This document shows positions 39,104 through 49,052 of a DNA stretch of 64,000 nt, in pieces; within the stretch, counting starts at the first letter, position 1; each line of letters begins with the position of its first letter. Position numbers and translations under genes: made by a program. The notes beneath the pieces are model-generated. The model was not told where the DNA came from, made no database searches, and saw only the letters and a list, made by a program, of their open reading frames with translations. This stretch comes from CALKWS01 sp051020515 (lineage in GTDB: Bacteria > Actinomycetota > Actinomycetes > Actinomycetales > Beutenbergiaceae): positions 310,001 through 374,000 of the forward strand of contig NZ_CP194857.1 of the NCBI RefSeq assembly GCF_051020515.1, read 5' to 3'.

Positions 39104-39923
39104 GGGCGGGGCACTTGCCGCGACCGCACTCGACGCCGGTCACGTCCTGACCGTGTGGAACCGCACGCCCGGAAAGGACACCGATCTGGTCGATCGGGGT
39201 GCCCAGGCGGCCACCTCGGCCGGTGCGGCCATCAGCGGCGCCGATCTCGTCGTCGTCTGCCTCTTCGACTATGCCTCGGTACGTGCGGCACTCCACCCGC
39301 ATACCGAAACCCTTACCGGTCGGACGGTGATCAACCTGACCACGACCACGCCCGAGGAGGCCCGGGAGCTGGCCCGCTGGGCCCGCGAGCACCGGATCGA
39401 CTACCTGGACGGGGCGATCATGAGCACCCCGAGGATGATTGGCACACCGGAGTCGGTGATCCTCTACAGCGGCTCCGCACCGGCCTTCCATGCACACGAG
39501 CCACTACTGCAGGTGTGGGGAAGCAGCACCTTCGACGGCGACGATCCCGGCATGGCCTCCATGTGGGACCTGGCCATGCTCTCCGGGATGTACAGCATGT
39601 TCGCCGGGTTCCTGCATGGTGTGGCAATGCTGGAGACGGCCGGCGTCGGGGCGGCTGAGTACGCCGGGCGGGCCGCGCCGTTCCTCGCTGCGATGACCAG
39701 TCTGCTCGGTCATTCCACTGAACGCCTGGACGCCCGTGATTACAGCGAGGCCCTCCAGAGCCTGCACTGGACTACGACGCAGTTGGGCACCATCGCCCGC
39801 GCCAGTCGCGAGCAAGGCATCACCCCGGCCCCGATGCAGATGGTCCAAGAACTCATCCAGCAGCAGATCGACGCGGGCCACGGTGCGGAGGACTTCGACC
39901 GGATCATCGAGTCGATGCGCTGA
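39066..39923 (+). CDS. NAD(P)-binding dehydrogenase, 6-phosphogluconate dehydrogenase/imine reductase type
   Basis: 285 aa. An N-terminal Rossmann fold (LLGLGAMGGALAATAL, NRTPGK) is followed by an all-helical C-terminal domain, the layout of beta-hydroxyacid dehydrogenases and imine reductases. MWDLAMLSGMYSMFAGFLHG lies at the dimer/active-site helix. The usual catalytic Lys is not evident, which favours the imine-reductase-like branch. ATG 39066 lies inside the 5' region of the divergent HxlR gene, a typical regulator-target pair. Confidence 0.85.
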   Translation: MTFSFTLLGLGAMGGALAATALDAGHVLTVWNRTPGKDTDLVDRGAQAATSAGAAISGADLVVVCLFDYASVRAALHPHTETLTGRTVINLTTTTPEEARELARWAREHRIDYLDGAIMSTPRMIGTPESVILYSGSAPAFHAHEPLLQVWGSSTFDGDDPGMASMWDLAMLSGMYSMFAGFLHGVAMLETAGVGAAEYAGRAAPFLAAMTSLLGHSTERLDARDYSEALQSLHWTTTQLGTIARASREQGITPAPMQMVQELIQQQIDAGHGAEDFDRIIESMR

Positions 39924-40058
39924 CGACGACGATCCTCACCATCCCGTGGGAAAGGTAGCCGGCGTCGGTGCCGTTCGTCCGGCTCGAACTTACCGGGGCG
40001 GTGACCGGCAGAGCCCTCCCAACGGGTGCGGTGCACCTGTTGGCGTTAGCGTCAGGCC

Positions 40059-41582
40059 ATGGACACACCCGCCTCGCCGCTGCGACTCTCACTTGCCCCT
40101 GGGAACGGGCGGCGGGTGCTGGTCACCGGTGCCAGCGGGTACATCGGTGGCCGGTTGATCCCCGAGCTGCTAGCGGCTGGGTTCACGGTGCGGGCCAGCG
40201 CCCGCAACATCGAGCGGTTGCACTCCCGTGCCTGGAGCGGGCAGGTGGAACTGGCCGAGGCGGACCTGCAATCACCCGAGCAGGTACTCGCGGCGATGGA
40301 TGGCGTGCACACGATGCTCTACCTGGTGCACTCCATGGGTCAGGGCGATGACTTCATCTCCCGGGAGCAACAGATCGCCCGCACCGTCGCCGCCGCTGCC
40401 GCCGAGGCCGGGGTGGCCCAGATCGTTTACCTGGGCGGGTTGCACCCCGGGGGTGAGTTGGACTCACTGTCGGATCACATGCGCTCCCGGGAGCAGGTGG
40501 GGCGCATCCTGCTCGCCGCGGCGGTCCCGGCGCTGGTGCTGCGAGCCGGGGTGGTGATCGGATCGGGGTCGGTGTCCTTCGAGATGATCCGCCACCTTGC
40601 CGAGTTGCTGCCGGTGATGCCCGGGCCCAGGTGGCTGAACAACCGGATCGAACCCATCGCGATCCGGGACGTGCTGTACTACCTGGCCCACGCCAGCGCC
40701 CTACCGGAACCGGTGAATGACGACGTCGGCATCGGCTCCGGGCAGGTGCTGCGATTCCGGGACATGCTCACCGCCTACGGCCAGGTGGCGGGCCTGCCCC
40801 GGCGCCGCGTGCTGGCACTGCCGGTGCCCGCGCCGCGACTGAGCGGATTCTGGATCACCATGACCACCCCGATTCCCCGCGGGATCGCAATGCCGCTGGC
40901 GGCCTCGATGGCGCAGGACGCCGTCACCACCGATCACCGGATCGCCGAGATCATCCCTGACCCTCCCGATGGCCTGACGTCCTACCGTCAGGCCTGCCGT
41001 CGGGCGATCCAGCGGCAACTGGCCGGGCAGGTCACGGTGACCTGGGACCACGACGTGCAGGCCGAGGTCGATCCGGCCGACCCGCTGCCCTCGGACCCGC
41101 AGTGGGCCGGGCATACCGTGTTCACCGATGTGCGCCAGCGTCACGGCGCCGCCGCACCTGAGGCGGTGTGGCAGGTGGTCGAAGGTATCGGAGGGGAGAA
41201 CGGCTGGTACTCCCCTGCGATCCTGTGGCGGGTGCGCGGGCTACTGGACCGGGCTGCCGGTGGTCATGGGCTGGGCCGCGGGCGGCACGATCCGCATCAT
41301 CTGCAGGTCGATGACCACGTGGACTTCTGGCGGGTGGAGTCGATCACCCCGGGACGATCCTTGACGCTGCGCTCGGAGATGCGAGCGGCCGGGCGGGCCT
41401 GGCTGCAGTTGACGGTGCGCCCGGGGGCGGACGGCGGGACCGATTACCGCCAGCGCGCGATCTACTTCCCTCGTGGCCTGCTGGGCCGGTTGTACTGGGG
41501 GGTGTTGGTGCCCTTTCATGCGCTGATCTTCCCCACCATGGCCCGCAATATCCTGCGGGCGGCGCAGCGGGCTCGGGCTTGA
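40059..41582 (+). CDS. SDR-family NAD(P)-binding protein fused to a DUF2867 domain
   Basis: 507 aa. Residues 18-320 are an atypical SDR/NmrA-like domain (VLVTGASGYIGGRLIPELL, then IVYLGGLHPGG); residues 350-507 are a DUF2867 domain (WYSPAILWRVRGLLDRAAGG, DFWRVESITPGRSL). This two-domain fusion is common in actinobacteria and has no proven reaction. No membrane segment is obvious apart from a C-terminal hydrophobic stretch (RLYWGVLVPFHALIF). It stands alone and converges with the PP-loop gene. Confidence 0.85.
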   Translation: MDTPASPLRLSLAPGNGRRVLVTGASGYIGGRLIPELLAAGFTVRASARNIERLHSRAWSGQVELAEADLQSPEQVLAAMDGVHTMLYLVHSMGQGDDFISREQQIARTVAAAAAEAGVAQIVYLGGLHPGGELDSLSDHMRSREQVGRILLAAAVPALVLRAGVVIGSGSVSFEMIRHLAELLPVMPGPRWLNNRIEPIAIRDVLYYLAHASALPEPVNDDVGIGSGQVLRFRDMLTAYGQVAGLPRRRVLALPVPAPRLSGFWITMTTPIPRGIAMPLAASMAQDAVTTDHRIAEIIPDPPDGLTSYRQACRRAIQRQLAGQVTVTWDHDVQAEVDPADPLPSDPQWAGHTVFTDVRQRHGAAAPEAVWQVVEGIGGENGWYSPAILWRVRGLLDRAAGGHGLGRGRHDPHHLQVDDHVDFWRVESITPGRSLTLRSEMRAAGRAWLQLTVRPGADGGTDYRQRAIYFPRGLLGRLYWGVLVPFHALIFPTMARNILRAAQRARA

Positions 41583-41593
41583 CCAGCAGGCCC

Positions 41594-43066
41594 TCAGCCG
41601 AGGGCGTAGCGCTCCGCCACGTACGCGACAGACTCCATGACCATGCCCGGCGACGCTTCCACCGTCGGGTTCACGGCCGCCTTCCCGGTGGCGAAACTTC
41701 CCCGCTGCACCCCCGCCTCCTCGGCGATCCGCCGAGGTATCGGCCTGTCGTACGGGCCGTGGAGTGTCCACGCGTGCATCTCCGGATCCCTGGTGATCCG
41801 CTGGATGCTGCGGGGGGACCGCGCACCCAGTGCGGGAACGGGAACGAAGACCCACCCGGTTCGCAGCCGGAACTCCGTCACGCTCTTGCCATACGGCACC
41901 GAGACCGGCAGCCCAGGGGCCTGGACCGAGCGCCGCCTCCACAACGCATCCCCCATGGCCCCGTTCAGAACCATTCGGCCTTGCAGCGCCGACTCCATCG
42001 TGGCCAGCATGACGTCATCACCCAGGCCCGGCGTCGCAAGAAATTCCCCGTAGAGGTCAACCTCCCCTCCGTCGGCCACTCGCACACCCATCCGCTGCAC
42101 GGGCTCGGTACCGAGCAGATGGTGGCGCACCTCGACGTTCATCCCGAGGGTGGCACCGGTGCGCTGACCCGAGTCGAAGGTGCCCCTGATCGTAAGGTCT
42201 TGGGTGACGGCATCACGATAGCCGAGTTCACTGGCCAGCACGGCTGTCGCGGTGGAGTCGTATCCGCTCGAGAGCGGGGTGATCGGCGTGAAGGTGGTTC
42301 GTCGTCGCGCATCCGACGCATTCTCAGCAAGGCGCTGGATACAACCGGAGAGGAACTCCCGGTAGTGCGAGTAGTCCGAGAACTGAACCGAGGACGCGGT
42401 GGGCGCGAGTTGCACCTTGCCATCGTGCACCACGAAGTTGTGGAACATCATCCGGCTGAAGGTGTACTCCTCATCAGACGCCACCACAGGGTCATAGCGA
42501 TCGAAACCCGCCGCCGTCGCGGTGTTCGTGCTTGGTCTGAGTACCTCGAAACCCTGCCGGACGAAGCGAGAGTCAGGGCGCAGTCCGGCGTGGGTGAGCG
42601 CGAACGTCGCACTGTTGGACACGATCACCCGGTTGTCGCGCTTGTCGGTCAGAACGTAGAGGTACTCCCAACAGTGCTTCGGCGGCACGAAGACGACGTA
42701 GCGGCCCAGCCGCGCACCGGACCCGAAGGCGTAGTCCGTCCTGTGGATCTGGCCCTGGCCGTAGTCGCCGTCCCAGGCACCTTCGAAGACGAACCCTTCC
42801 GCGGCCTCGACCTGCGGGCCGATCACGAAGGAGTGGTGAGTTCCTCGGATGCAACAGACCCACGCCAAGTTGGGAACGGAGTCCACCCGTCGGATCTCGC
42901 TGGTGTGCGCGGACCGACTATCCGGTATCCCCAGGCGGATCTGTTGGGCGTGCTGCAGGACTCTCGAAGCCGGGATGTGTCGTTTGAGTGACGAGGAGTG
43001 GTACAGGTCCAGAGCCGCGGCTCTGATCTGGTCTTCCAAGAAGTCCGTGCTGTCCGGCACCGCCAT
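41594..43066 (-). CDS. Asparagine-synthetase-like PP-loop protein, function unknown
   Basis: 490 aa. A PP-loop-like motif, PLSSGYDSTATAVLASE (about residue 263), matches the SGGxDS ATP-pyrophosphatase loop with Ser/Tyr changes. The N-terminal half (YLYVLTDKRDNRVIVSNSA) recalls the glutaminase-side fold of asparagine synthetases but lacks an N-terminal catalytic Cys. It may therefore be an ATP-dependent amidotransferase-like or adenylating enzyme using free ammonia or another nucleophile. ATG 43066 is chosen because the upstream frame overlaps the repair gene. The pathway is not apparent from its neighbours. Confidence 0.6.
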   Translation of the reverse strand: MAVPDSTDFLEDQIRAAALDLYHSSSLKRHIPASRVLQHAQQIRLGIPDSRSAHTSEIRRVDSVPNLAWVCCIRGTHHSFVIGPQVEAAEGFVFEGAWDGDYGQGQIHRTDYAFGSGARLGRYVVFVPPKHCWEYLYVLTDKRDNRVIVSNSATFALTHAGLRPDSRFVRQGFEVLRPSTNTATAAGFDRYDPVVASDEEYTFSRMMFHNFVVHDGKVQLAPTASSVQFSDYSHYREFLSGCIQRLAENASDARRRTTFTPITPLSSGYDSTATAVLASELGYRDAVTQDLTIRGTFDSGQRTGATLGMNVEVRHHLLGTEPVQRMGVRVADGGEVDLYGEFLATPGLGDDVMLATMESALQGRMVLNGAMGDALWRRRSVQAPGLPVSVPYGKSVTEFRLRTGWVFVPVPALGARSPRSIQRITRDPEMHAWTLHGPYDRPIPRRIAEEAGVQRGSFATGKAAVNPTVEASPGMVMESVAYVAERYALG

Positions 43067-43076
43067 GTGCGCTACT

Positions 43077-43646
43077 TCAGCCCTTCTTCGCCGCGGCCTT
43101 GGCGGCTTTCTTGGTCTGGCGCACGCGTTGCAATGAGTCCTCGTCCACCACGTCGGCGATGGACCGGTAGGCACCCTCGTGGCCGTAGTCGCCGGTGGCC
43201 TCGCGCCACCCGGCGCCGGTGTAGCCGTACTGCTTGCCCAGCAGCGCCAGGAAGATCGCGGCCTTCTGCTTGCCGAAACCGGGTAGGGCATTGAGCCGGC
43301 GCAGCACTTCCGGACCGTCAGGCTCACCGCGCGTCCAGATCGCAGCGGCGTCGCCGTCGTATTCCTCCACTATGATCTGCGCCAGGGCCTGGATGCGCCC
43401 GGCCATGGATCCCGGGAAGCGATGTACCGCCGGTGGGGTGGCGCAGGTCTGCTTGAACTCCTCCGGGTCCATGGCCGCAATCTGCCCAGCGTCCAGTCCG
43501 CCGAGACGCTCGTGGATCTTGTGCGGCCCGGCGAAGGCGGTTTCCATCGGCACCTGCTGATCCAGCAGCATCCCGATGATCAGCGCCAATGGATCGCTGC
43601 TGAGCAACTCATCGGCCTGGGCGTCTCCGGTCAGGTGCAGTTCCAT
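43077..43646 (-). CDS. HhH-GPD-type base excision DNA repair protein
   Basis: 189 aa. The core has IGMLLDQQVPMETAFAGPHKI and a helix-hairpin-helix region (LNALPGFGKQKAAIFLALLG), as in the small actinobacterial HhH-GPD family. The C-terminal tail is Lys/Ala-rich and may bind DNA. ATG 43646 has a GGGGG run just upstream. The end lies 10 bp before the start of the PP-loop gene, so the two may be co-transcribed. Confidence 0.88.
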   Translation of the reverse strand: MELHLTGDAQADELLSSDPLALIIGMLLDQQVPMETAFAGPHKIHERLGGLDAGQIAAMDPEEFKQTCATPPAVHRFPGSMAGRIQALAQIIVEEYDGDAAAIWTRGEPDGPEVLRRLNALPGFGKQKAAIFLALLGKQYGYTGAGWREATGDYGHEGAYRSIADVVDEDSLQRVRQTKKAAKAAAKKG

Positions 43647-43727
43647 ACCCCCGATCTTGCCTGATTCGCTTCGCTCGCGCAGCCATCCCCGGCGGTTCAT
43701 CCGCCCAGGGTTGGCTCGGGCTGTCGC

Positions 43728-43922
43728 TCAGTCCTTCCCGGGTGGGCTCACGCGGGTGTCGGGCCCGGGGAAGTAGAGGTTGCCCACGTCCTCACCGCTC
43801 CAGCGCACCACCCACGGCGGGGCGCCGTCGGGACCGCGCACCTCCAGCACTTCACCGTCGCGAGGTGGCTGACCCACCTGTGCAGATTCGATCACGACAC
43901 GATCACCGATGTTCGCTCGCAT
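43728..43922 (-). CDS. DUF1918 domain protein
   Basis: 64 aa from ATG 43922. The sequence MRANIGDRVVIES, then DGEVLEVRGPDGAPPWVVRW and a Gly/Pro-rich tail, is a standard small DUF1918 protein of SH3-like fold found across actinobacteria. Function unknown. Confidence 0.88.
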   Translation of the reverse strand: MRANIGDRVVIESAQVGQPPRDGEVLEVRGPDGAPPWVVRWSGEDVGNLYFPGPDTRVSPPGKD

Positions 43923-44002
43923 TGCGACCTCCCACATGTGCAGTGGTGGTGGCCGTCACCACCAGCACCATCCAGTCTGGCACCAGGGGCGCGCAGATGC
44001 AT

Positions 44003-44136
44003 CTATCGAGCCGGTCCGGGCGGCGAGCCGGTGTCGTCGTCCTCGGGGTGGGGGACAGGTGGATGATCGCGGTGGCCATACCGCCCCAGACCGTGACCAG
44101 GGCCACGATCATCATGATGATTGCCGGGGTGTCCAT
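44003..44136 (-). CDS. metS: MetS-like small subunit of NSS transporter (frameshift at 44050-44054)
   Basis: A tiny one-helix membrane protein (about 44 aa after repair) beginning MDTPAIIMMIVALVTVWGGM. It starts one base after the stop of the transporter gene, as in Corynebacterium glutamicum metPS, where MetS is needed for Na+-coupled methionine and alanine uptake. Adding one C to the five-C run gives HLSPHPEDDDTGSPPGPAR and a stop at 44003, the usual MetS length and acidic tail. Unrepaired, the frame runs on to 43903 with an unrelated tail. Confidence 0.8.
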
Positions 44137-44137
44137 C

Positions 44138-45709
44138 TCAGACCCTCTCCTTTCCGGCCTCGTCCCGATCGGGGTCCTCCAGGTGCATGGCGGACGCTCC
44201 CCGCCACGGCAGGAGACTCAGCACGATCGCCATCACCAGCACCAGGCCCAGTGCCCCCCAGCCGAAGGTCGTCACAACCCAGTCATCGAAGCCGCCGTAG
44301 CCCTCCGTGATCTTGTCGCGAATGTCCACCACCAGCAGCACCGCCAGCACAACCGGTAGCACAACACCGACCATGACCTTCCAGGTCCGGCCGATCCTGA
44401 CCGAGCCGTAGACGTTCAACGCCGCGGTGAGCGTGCCCAGCCGCCGGTAGACCCAACCCACCAGCACCAGGGAGAGGAACGCGGCTCCGACGATGCCGAT
44501 GTTGTTGGAGAAGGCGTCGACCACATCGAGGAGGGTGACACCGGAGGCGCCTCCGATCAGCACGATGGAGATCACCGCGGTGGCTCCGCCGACGATCGCC
44601 ACAGTGGTCACCCTCGCCCAGCCGGTCTTGTCCTTCACCGCCGAGATCACCACCTCCAAGATGGAGATCTGCGAGGTCAGACCGGCCATCGTCAGACCGC
44701 CGAAGAACAGCACCCCGACCAGCGTCGAAGCCGGGGCCTCGGAAACGATGGTGGGGAAAGCCACGAACGCCAGGCCCAGCCCGGATGAGGCCACCTCCTC
44801 CACGGCGGTACCGGATGCGACGGCCAGGAAGCCCAGCGCGGAGAACACCCCGATGGCCCCCAGCAGTTCGAAGGAGGAGTTGGTGAACCCGACCACCAGC
44901 CCCGATCCGGTGGCGTTCGACTTGCGCTTCAGGTAGGAGGCGTAGGTGATCATGATGCCGAAGCCCACCGAGAGGGTGAAGAAGATCTGCCCATAGGCCT
45001 GGATCCACACCGTGCCGCTGGTCAACGCCGCCCAGTCGGGGGTGAACAGGGCGTTGAGACCTTCGGTGGCGCCGTCCAAGGTCAGCGAGTAGGCCACCAG
45101 GATCAGGAACATCAGGAACAGCAGTGGGATTCCGATGGTGGACATCTTCGTGATGCCGCGGCGGACCCCGCTGCCCAGGGCGAGCAGGAGCACCACCCAG
45201 ACCACGATGAGCGGCCAGCCGACCTGGGCCACGAAGTCCACCGAGATCCCGCTGCCCTCGGCACCACCGCCGTCGTACTGCAGGAACGTCTCGAAGAAGA
45301 AGCCCTCGGCATCATCACCCCAGGCCTGGGTCAGGGAGAACCAGGTGTACATCGCCGCCCAGGCGATGATGGCCGCGTAGTAGATGGCGATCAGGAAGCA
45401 GATGCCAACCTGCAACCAGCCGATGGCCTCGGCACTGGGGTGCAGCCGTTTGAACGCCATCGGCGGGGATCCGCGGAACTTGTAGCCGATGGCGTAATCG
45501 AACAGCAGGATCGGGATACCGGCCGTCAGCAGCGCGACCAAGTATGGGATGAGGAAGGCGCCCCCACCGTTCTCGTAGGTGACGTAGGGGAACCGCCAGA
45601 TGTTCCCCAGGCCCACGGCAGAGCCGATGGCCACCAGGATGAAGGCGTTGCGTCCGGTGAAACTCTCCCGGATCCGGGAGGTGCGGGCCGTGTCGGCAGG
45701 TTCGTTCAT
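44138..45709 (-). CDS. metP: Sodium-dependent amino acid transporter, NSS family (MetP-like)
   Basis: 523 aa, about 12 membrane segments. Helix 1 carries the NSS signature GSAVGLGNIWRFPYVTYENGG that binds Na+ and substrate; later helices include SVGFGIMITYASY. With the MetS-like partner next door, the best match is the methionine/alanine importer MetP. ATG 45709 begins MNEPADTARTSRIRESFTGR. No frame problem. Confidence 0.9.
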   Translation of the reverse strand: MNEPADTARTSRIRESFTGRNAFILVAIGSAVGLGNIWRFPYVTYENGGGAFLIPYLVALLTAGIPILLFDYAIGYKFRGSPPMAFKRLHPSAEAIGWLQVGICFLIAIYYAAIIAWAAMYTWFSLTQAWGDDAEGFFFETFLQYDGGGAEGSGISVDFVAQVGWPLIVVWVVLLLALGSGVRRGITKMSTIGIPLLFLMFLILVAYSLTLDGATEGLNALFTPDWAALTSGTVWIQAYGQIFFTLSVGFGIMITYASYLKRKSNATGSGLVVGFTNSSFELLGAIGVFSALGFLAVASGTAVEEVASSGLGLAFVAFPTIVSEAPASTLVGVLFFGGLTMAGLTSQISILEVVISAVKDKTGWARVTTVAIVGGATAVISIVLIGGASGVTLLDVVDAFSNNIGIVGAAFLSLVLVGWVYRRLGTLTAALNVYGSVRIGRTWKVMVGVVLPVVLAVLLVVDIRDKITEGYGGFDDWVVTTFGWGALGLVLVMAIVLSLLPWRGASAMHLEDPDRDEAGKERV

Positions 45710-45792
45710 CGGTTTCTCCTGAGCAGTTCTGCTGCGCAGAGGCTACTCCTGCTCCGGCCTACCGGCAGAAGATGGGGCGGTCAGAGTCAGAA

Positions 45793-46985
45793 TCACGGCA
45801 CCGCGGCCTGCACCAGGTGCGCATCGCCGTCGGCGATCACGTGGCCGGCCGTGGCCGGGACGAACACCGCCTCCCCCGGGCCCAGTTGAACCGGTCCGGC
45901 ATCGGGGGTGCGTACCTGCGCCTGCCCGGAGATGGACAGCACGATCCGCGGACCTCGCCCTGGCATCTCCACCGCACCATTGTTTCCCAGGGTGGTGATG
46001 GACATCTCGAAGTCCTCCACCGGGGCATAGAAGGTGCGGATGGGTCCGGTGATCTCCGGGGCGATGCGCACCGGCGGCGCGGTGACATACTCGACGGTAC
46101 TCAGCACCGCTTCGGGATCGATGTGCTTACTGGTCAGGCCCGCGCGCAGGACGTTGTCGGAGTTGGCCATCAACTCCACACCCAGGCCCTGCAGGTAGGC
46201 ATGCAGGGTGCCGGCAGGGATGAACAGCGCCTCCCCCGGTGCCAGCGTGACCGGGTTCAGCAACAACGCGGCGACCGCACCGGGGTCCTCGGGGTGAGTT
46301 GCCCCGAGTTCAGCCACGATCGCATCGATTCGCACCGAGGCGCCGCGAGCCCCCCTGCGCTCGGCACAAGCCCGCACGACGGCGCGAGTATCCGACGCGG
46401 GCACCGCACCGGGAGTGAGCAGTTCGGTGACTGCCGTGCGCATCCCGGCTGCAGTGGGGTCGGTTGTCAGGATCCCGGCCAGTTTCCGGGCCAGCGGGGC
46501 ATCCAGCCCGCTGACCAGTTCCAGGGCCCGGCGTGGGGTGCGGAACCCGCAGAGAGGGCGCGGAACTCGGTTATCGCGAAGAGCAGTTCGGGTTTGTGGT
46601 TGGGGTCCGGATACAGGCGGGTGGCGCCGTCGCGCGGGAGCCCGTCGGACTCCTCGGCGGTGAACCCGGCCTGTGCCTGTACCAGGTTCGGGTGTACCTG
46701 CAACGACAGCGGGCGGGCGGGGGCAATGAGCTTGAGGAGGTAGGGCAGGTGCTGGCCGAACCTGGCCAGTGCGTGCCGCCCCAGCGCGGCCTCGAACTCG
46801 GTCAGCAGGTACTCGCGCAGGTTCACTCCGGCACGGTCGGGCAGGGTCGAGGGTGCGGCCGGGTGGGCGCCGAACCACAGTTCAGCCACCGGCTCAGTCC
46901 CGGGTTCGCGCCCGATCAACTGCGGGATGGTGGTGGTCGAACCCCAGGCGTAGTTTCGTTCGCTGCCTCGTATCCGAACGAGCAC
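45793..46985 (-). CDS. manA: Mannose-6-phosphate isomerase, class I (2-bp frameshift at 46551-46556)
   Basis: About 397 aa after repair. It interconverts fructose-6-P and mannose-6-P and feeds GDP-mannose synthesis. The zinc-site motifs are present: LQVHPN and DPNHKPELLFAI, then the C-terminal cupin with GEALFIPAGTLHAYLQG. The frames join if one CT unit is removed from CTCTCT (minus strand), giving FRALCGFRTPRRALEL, as expected for the family. Its position at the edge of the surface-glycan cluster fits a sugar-nucleotide role. Confidence 0.9.
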
Positions 46986-47148
46986 GGCTCCTCCTTTCGC
47001 TCAATGCGACAGCGTAGTCGCGCTGTTTCGGCCCGCGCAGGTGGCGCCCCGGCATGGATTCAAGCCCTCTTACCAGCGCATTTACAGTTGGACCGCCGCG
47101 ACACCGTCATCCTCGCAATGGACGGCTTCATCGCACCGCCCGGCCGTG

Positions 47149-48853
47149 TCAGACCCGAGCGTGGCGAGGTACGCCAAGCGGAGTATTGCTCGGTAGCAGC
47201 AGCACCTTGATCTCAGGGAACCTCCACCGAACTAGCATCAGCAAGAACACCAGATGCATGATGACTGTCAGTGATACCAGAACGGGATACACCCCTTCTG
47301 CCACGCCAATAGCCTCGGCCGCCCCTCGGCGAACTACACCGGGCTTATCGACTTGGTGCCATAAGCCTACGAACACCCAGGTGATCGCAACCCAGGTGAC
47401 GGTCAGCGCCACCGTGGACCCGATGGCCATCAGGAAGGTACGCATGCGTGTTGAAAGCCGCTGGACCAATGGATGGACCACAACAGCCAGAATCGCCGCA
47501 TAGGCGACTATGCCCGCAAATACATAGCGGCCCTGAACCCCCCTGTCATGGCGACCGAAATCCCAGTAGATGCCGTGCGCGTTCATGAAGAGCACCGCAA
47601 CCGTCACGGCCGGAAACAGAAGTAGGACCGCGAGAATGAACCTGTGTCTCGAGACAGTTAGCGCAAGAACCATCAGCACGAGGAGGATGACACCAGCCGT
47701 GTCCACAATCTCGGCCGGAAGCGCCATGTCCTCTCTCGCCCCACGGCCCCAAAACAAGCGGTTGAAACGAATCCAGAACTGGGTGAAGAACAAGACGAAG
47801 TCGTACATCTCGTGCTGCTCCCCGGTGGCTTCGCGGGCGCCGTACCGGCTCGGTTGGACGACGCCCAGCACGATGAGGTTCCGTAACCACCACCATCCTC
47901 CGACCAGGAAGGCCACCAACATTGGCCACAGCGCCTCGGTGAAACGGCCAGGAATGTCCTTATGCCACCGGCGTGCTAAGAGCACGCACAGGATAGCGAA
48001 CGTCGGCAGCAGGAACAGCGCGAAGCCCTTGGAGAGTAGGGCGATTCCAAGCGCGACAGCTGAGAGAAGCACCATCCACCTGGCTGGGTACGTCGCTCGC
48101 CAAGCCCGGATCGCAAAGTAGAGGCATGCGGTCGCGGTGGTGATCAACAGGACATCGTTGGAGATCAAGCCGCCCATGTTGGTGAAGAAGGGCACCGTGA
48201 ACAAACTCATTCCGCCACCAACACCGGCAGTCGCAGAGCCCGTGATCCACCGCACCGACCCGATCACGAACGGGACTGCACCCGCCAACAACGCCGCGCT
48301 GAGCAGTCGCATGGCCAGAGAAGCACGATCCCAGCGCAGTGTCTCGCCACCCAGCGCTGCGGTACCAGCAGCGATCAGGACGTAGTAGCCAGGCGGGTGG
48401 TGCACCATCCCATCGCGTCCGAAGTCGTCCAACGACGTCGCAGCCTCCAGCGTCGCCCGATCCGCAGGCGCCACGAACTCCGTGAGAACCTCTCCCTCCA
48501 CAGGAAGGCCGGCCTCCCGCATGGCCTGACCGGTGCTCCCGAGGAGGGGGCGCCTCGTACGGTAGGGGCCAGCCCCCACCCTGCAACAGCCGGCTAACGG
48601 AGTTGAAGTGCTCTTCTTCATCGGGACCATCGAAGTGCGGAATGGTGAGCGCCCAGAAGGTCGCCGTGAGAAAGAACAGCACGGTAACTGCCGCCACTAC
48701 ACGGTGATAGTTCCGAGGCTTTGGGCAAGCGCGCACACGGCGTTCCGGCACCGCAGCCGAAGCGGCGTCGGGACCGCGCCGATACGGCCGCGGTTCAGTC
48801 AGGACCGCCATTTCACACACCACAGTGTCATCGTCGACATCGGCCACCCGCAT
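47149..48853 (-). CDS. DUF2142 membrane protein 1 (frameshift at 48546-48550)
   Basis: About 567 aa with many membrane helices. After helix 1 it has IPHFDGPDEEEHFNSVSRLL, the typical DUF2142 start (an acidic loop that recalls GT-C glycosyltransferases), and GGWWWLRNLIVLG further on. Removing one C from the five-C run joins the frames as PYEAPLLGSTGQAMREAG. The function is unproven; these proteins sit in cell-surface polysaccharide clusters and may be lipid-linked-sugar glycosyltransferases. ATG 48853 is followed by a hydrophilic leader; a start at MAVLTEP is possible. Confidence 0.82.
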
Positions 48854-49052
48854 TCACGCGTAGGACGCCTCGAATACGTCAACGATACGTAAGAACCGCA
48901 TCCAGGAAACCATGCCGTCCGAATCCGATGCTCGCATGCTCTGTTCTGCTCCGGGGCCTACGCCGCGACCCACCAGTGACCGCGACGTCGCGGGCAGCAT
49001 GCCCCGTCGCTGTCGGGTACTCGCTGCAGGTCGCATTTCGAGCACCTCCTCG

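Noticed and set aside
48854..49052. Possible gene between the DUF2142 and pyruvyl transferase genes
   Set aside because: Short frames only, no ribosome-binding site or motif; treated as intergenic.
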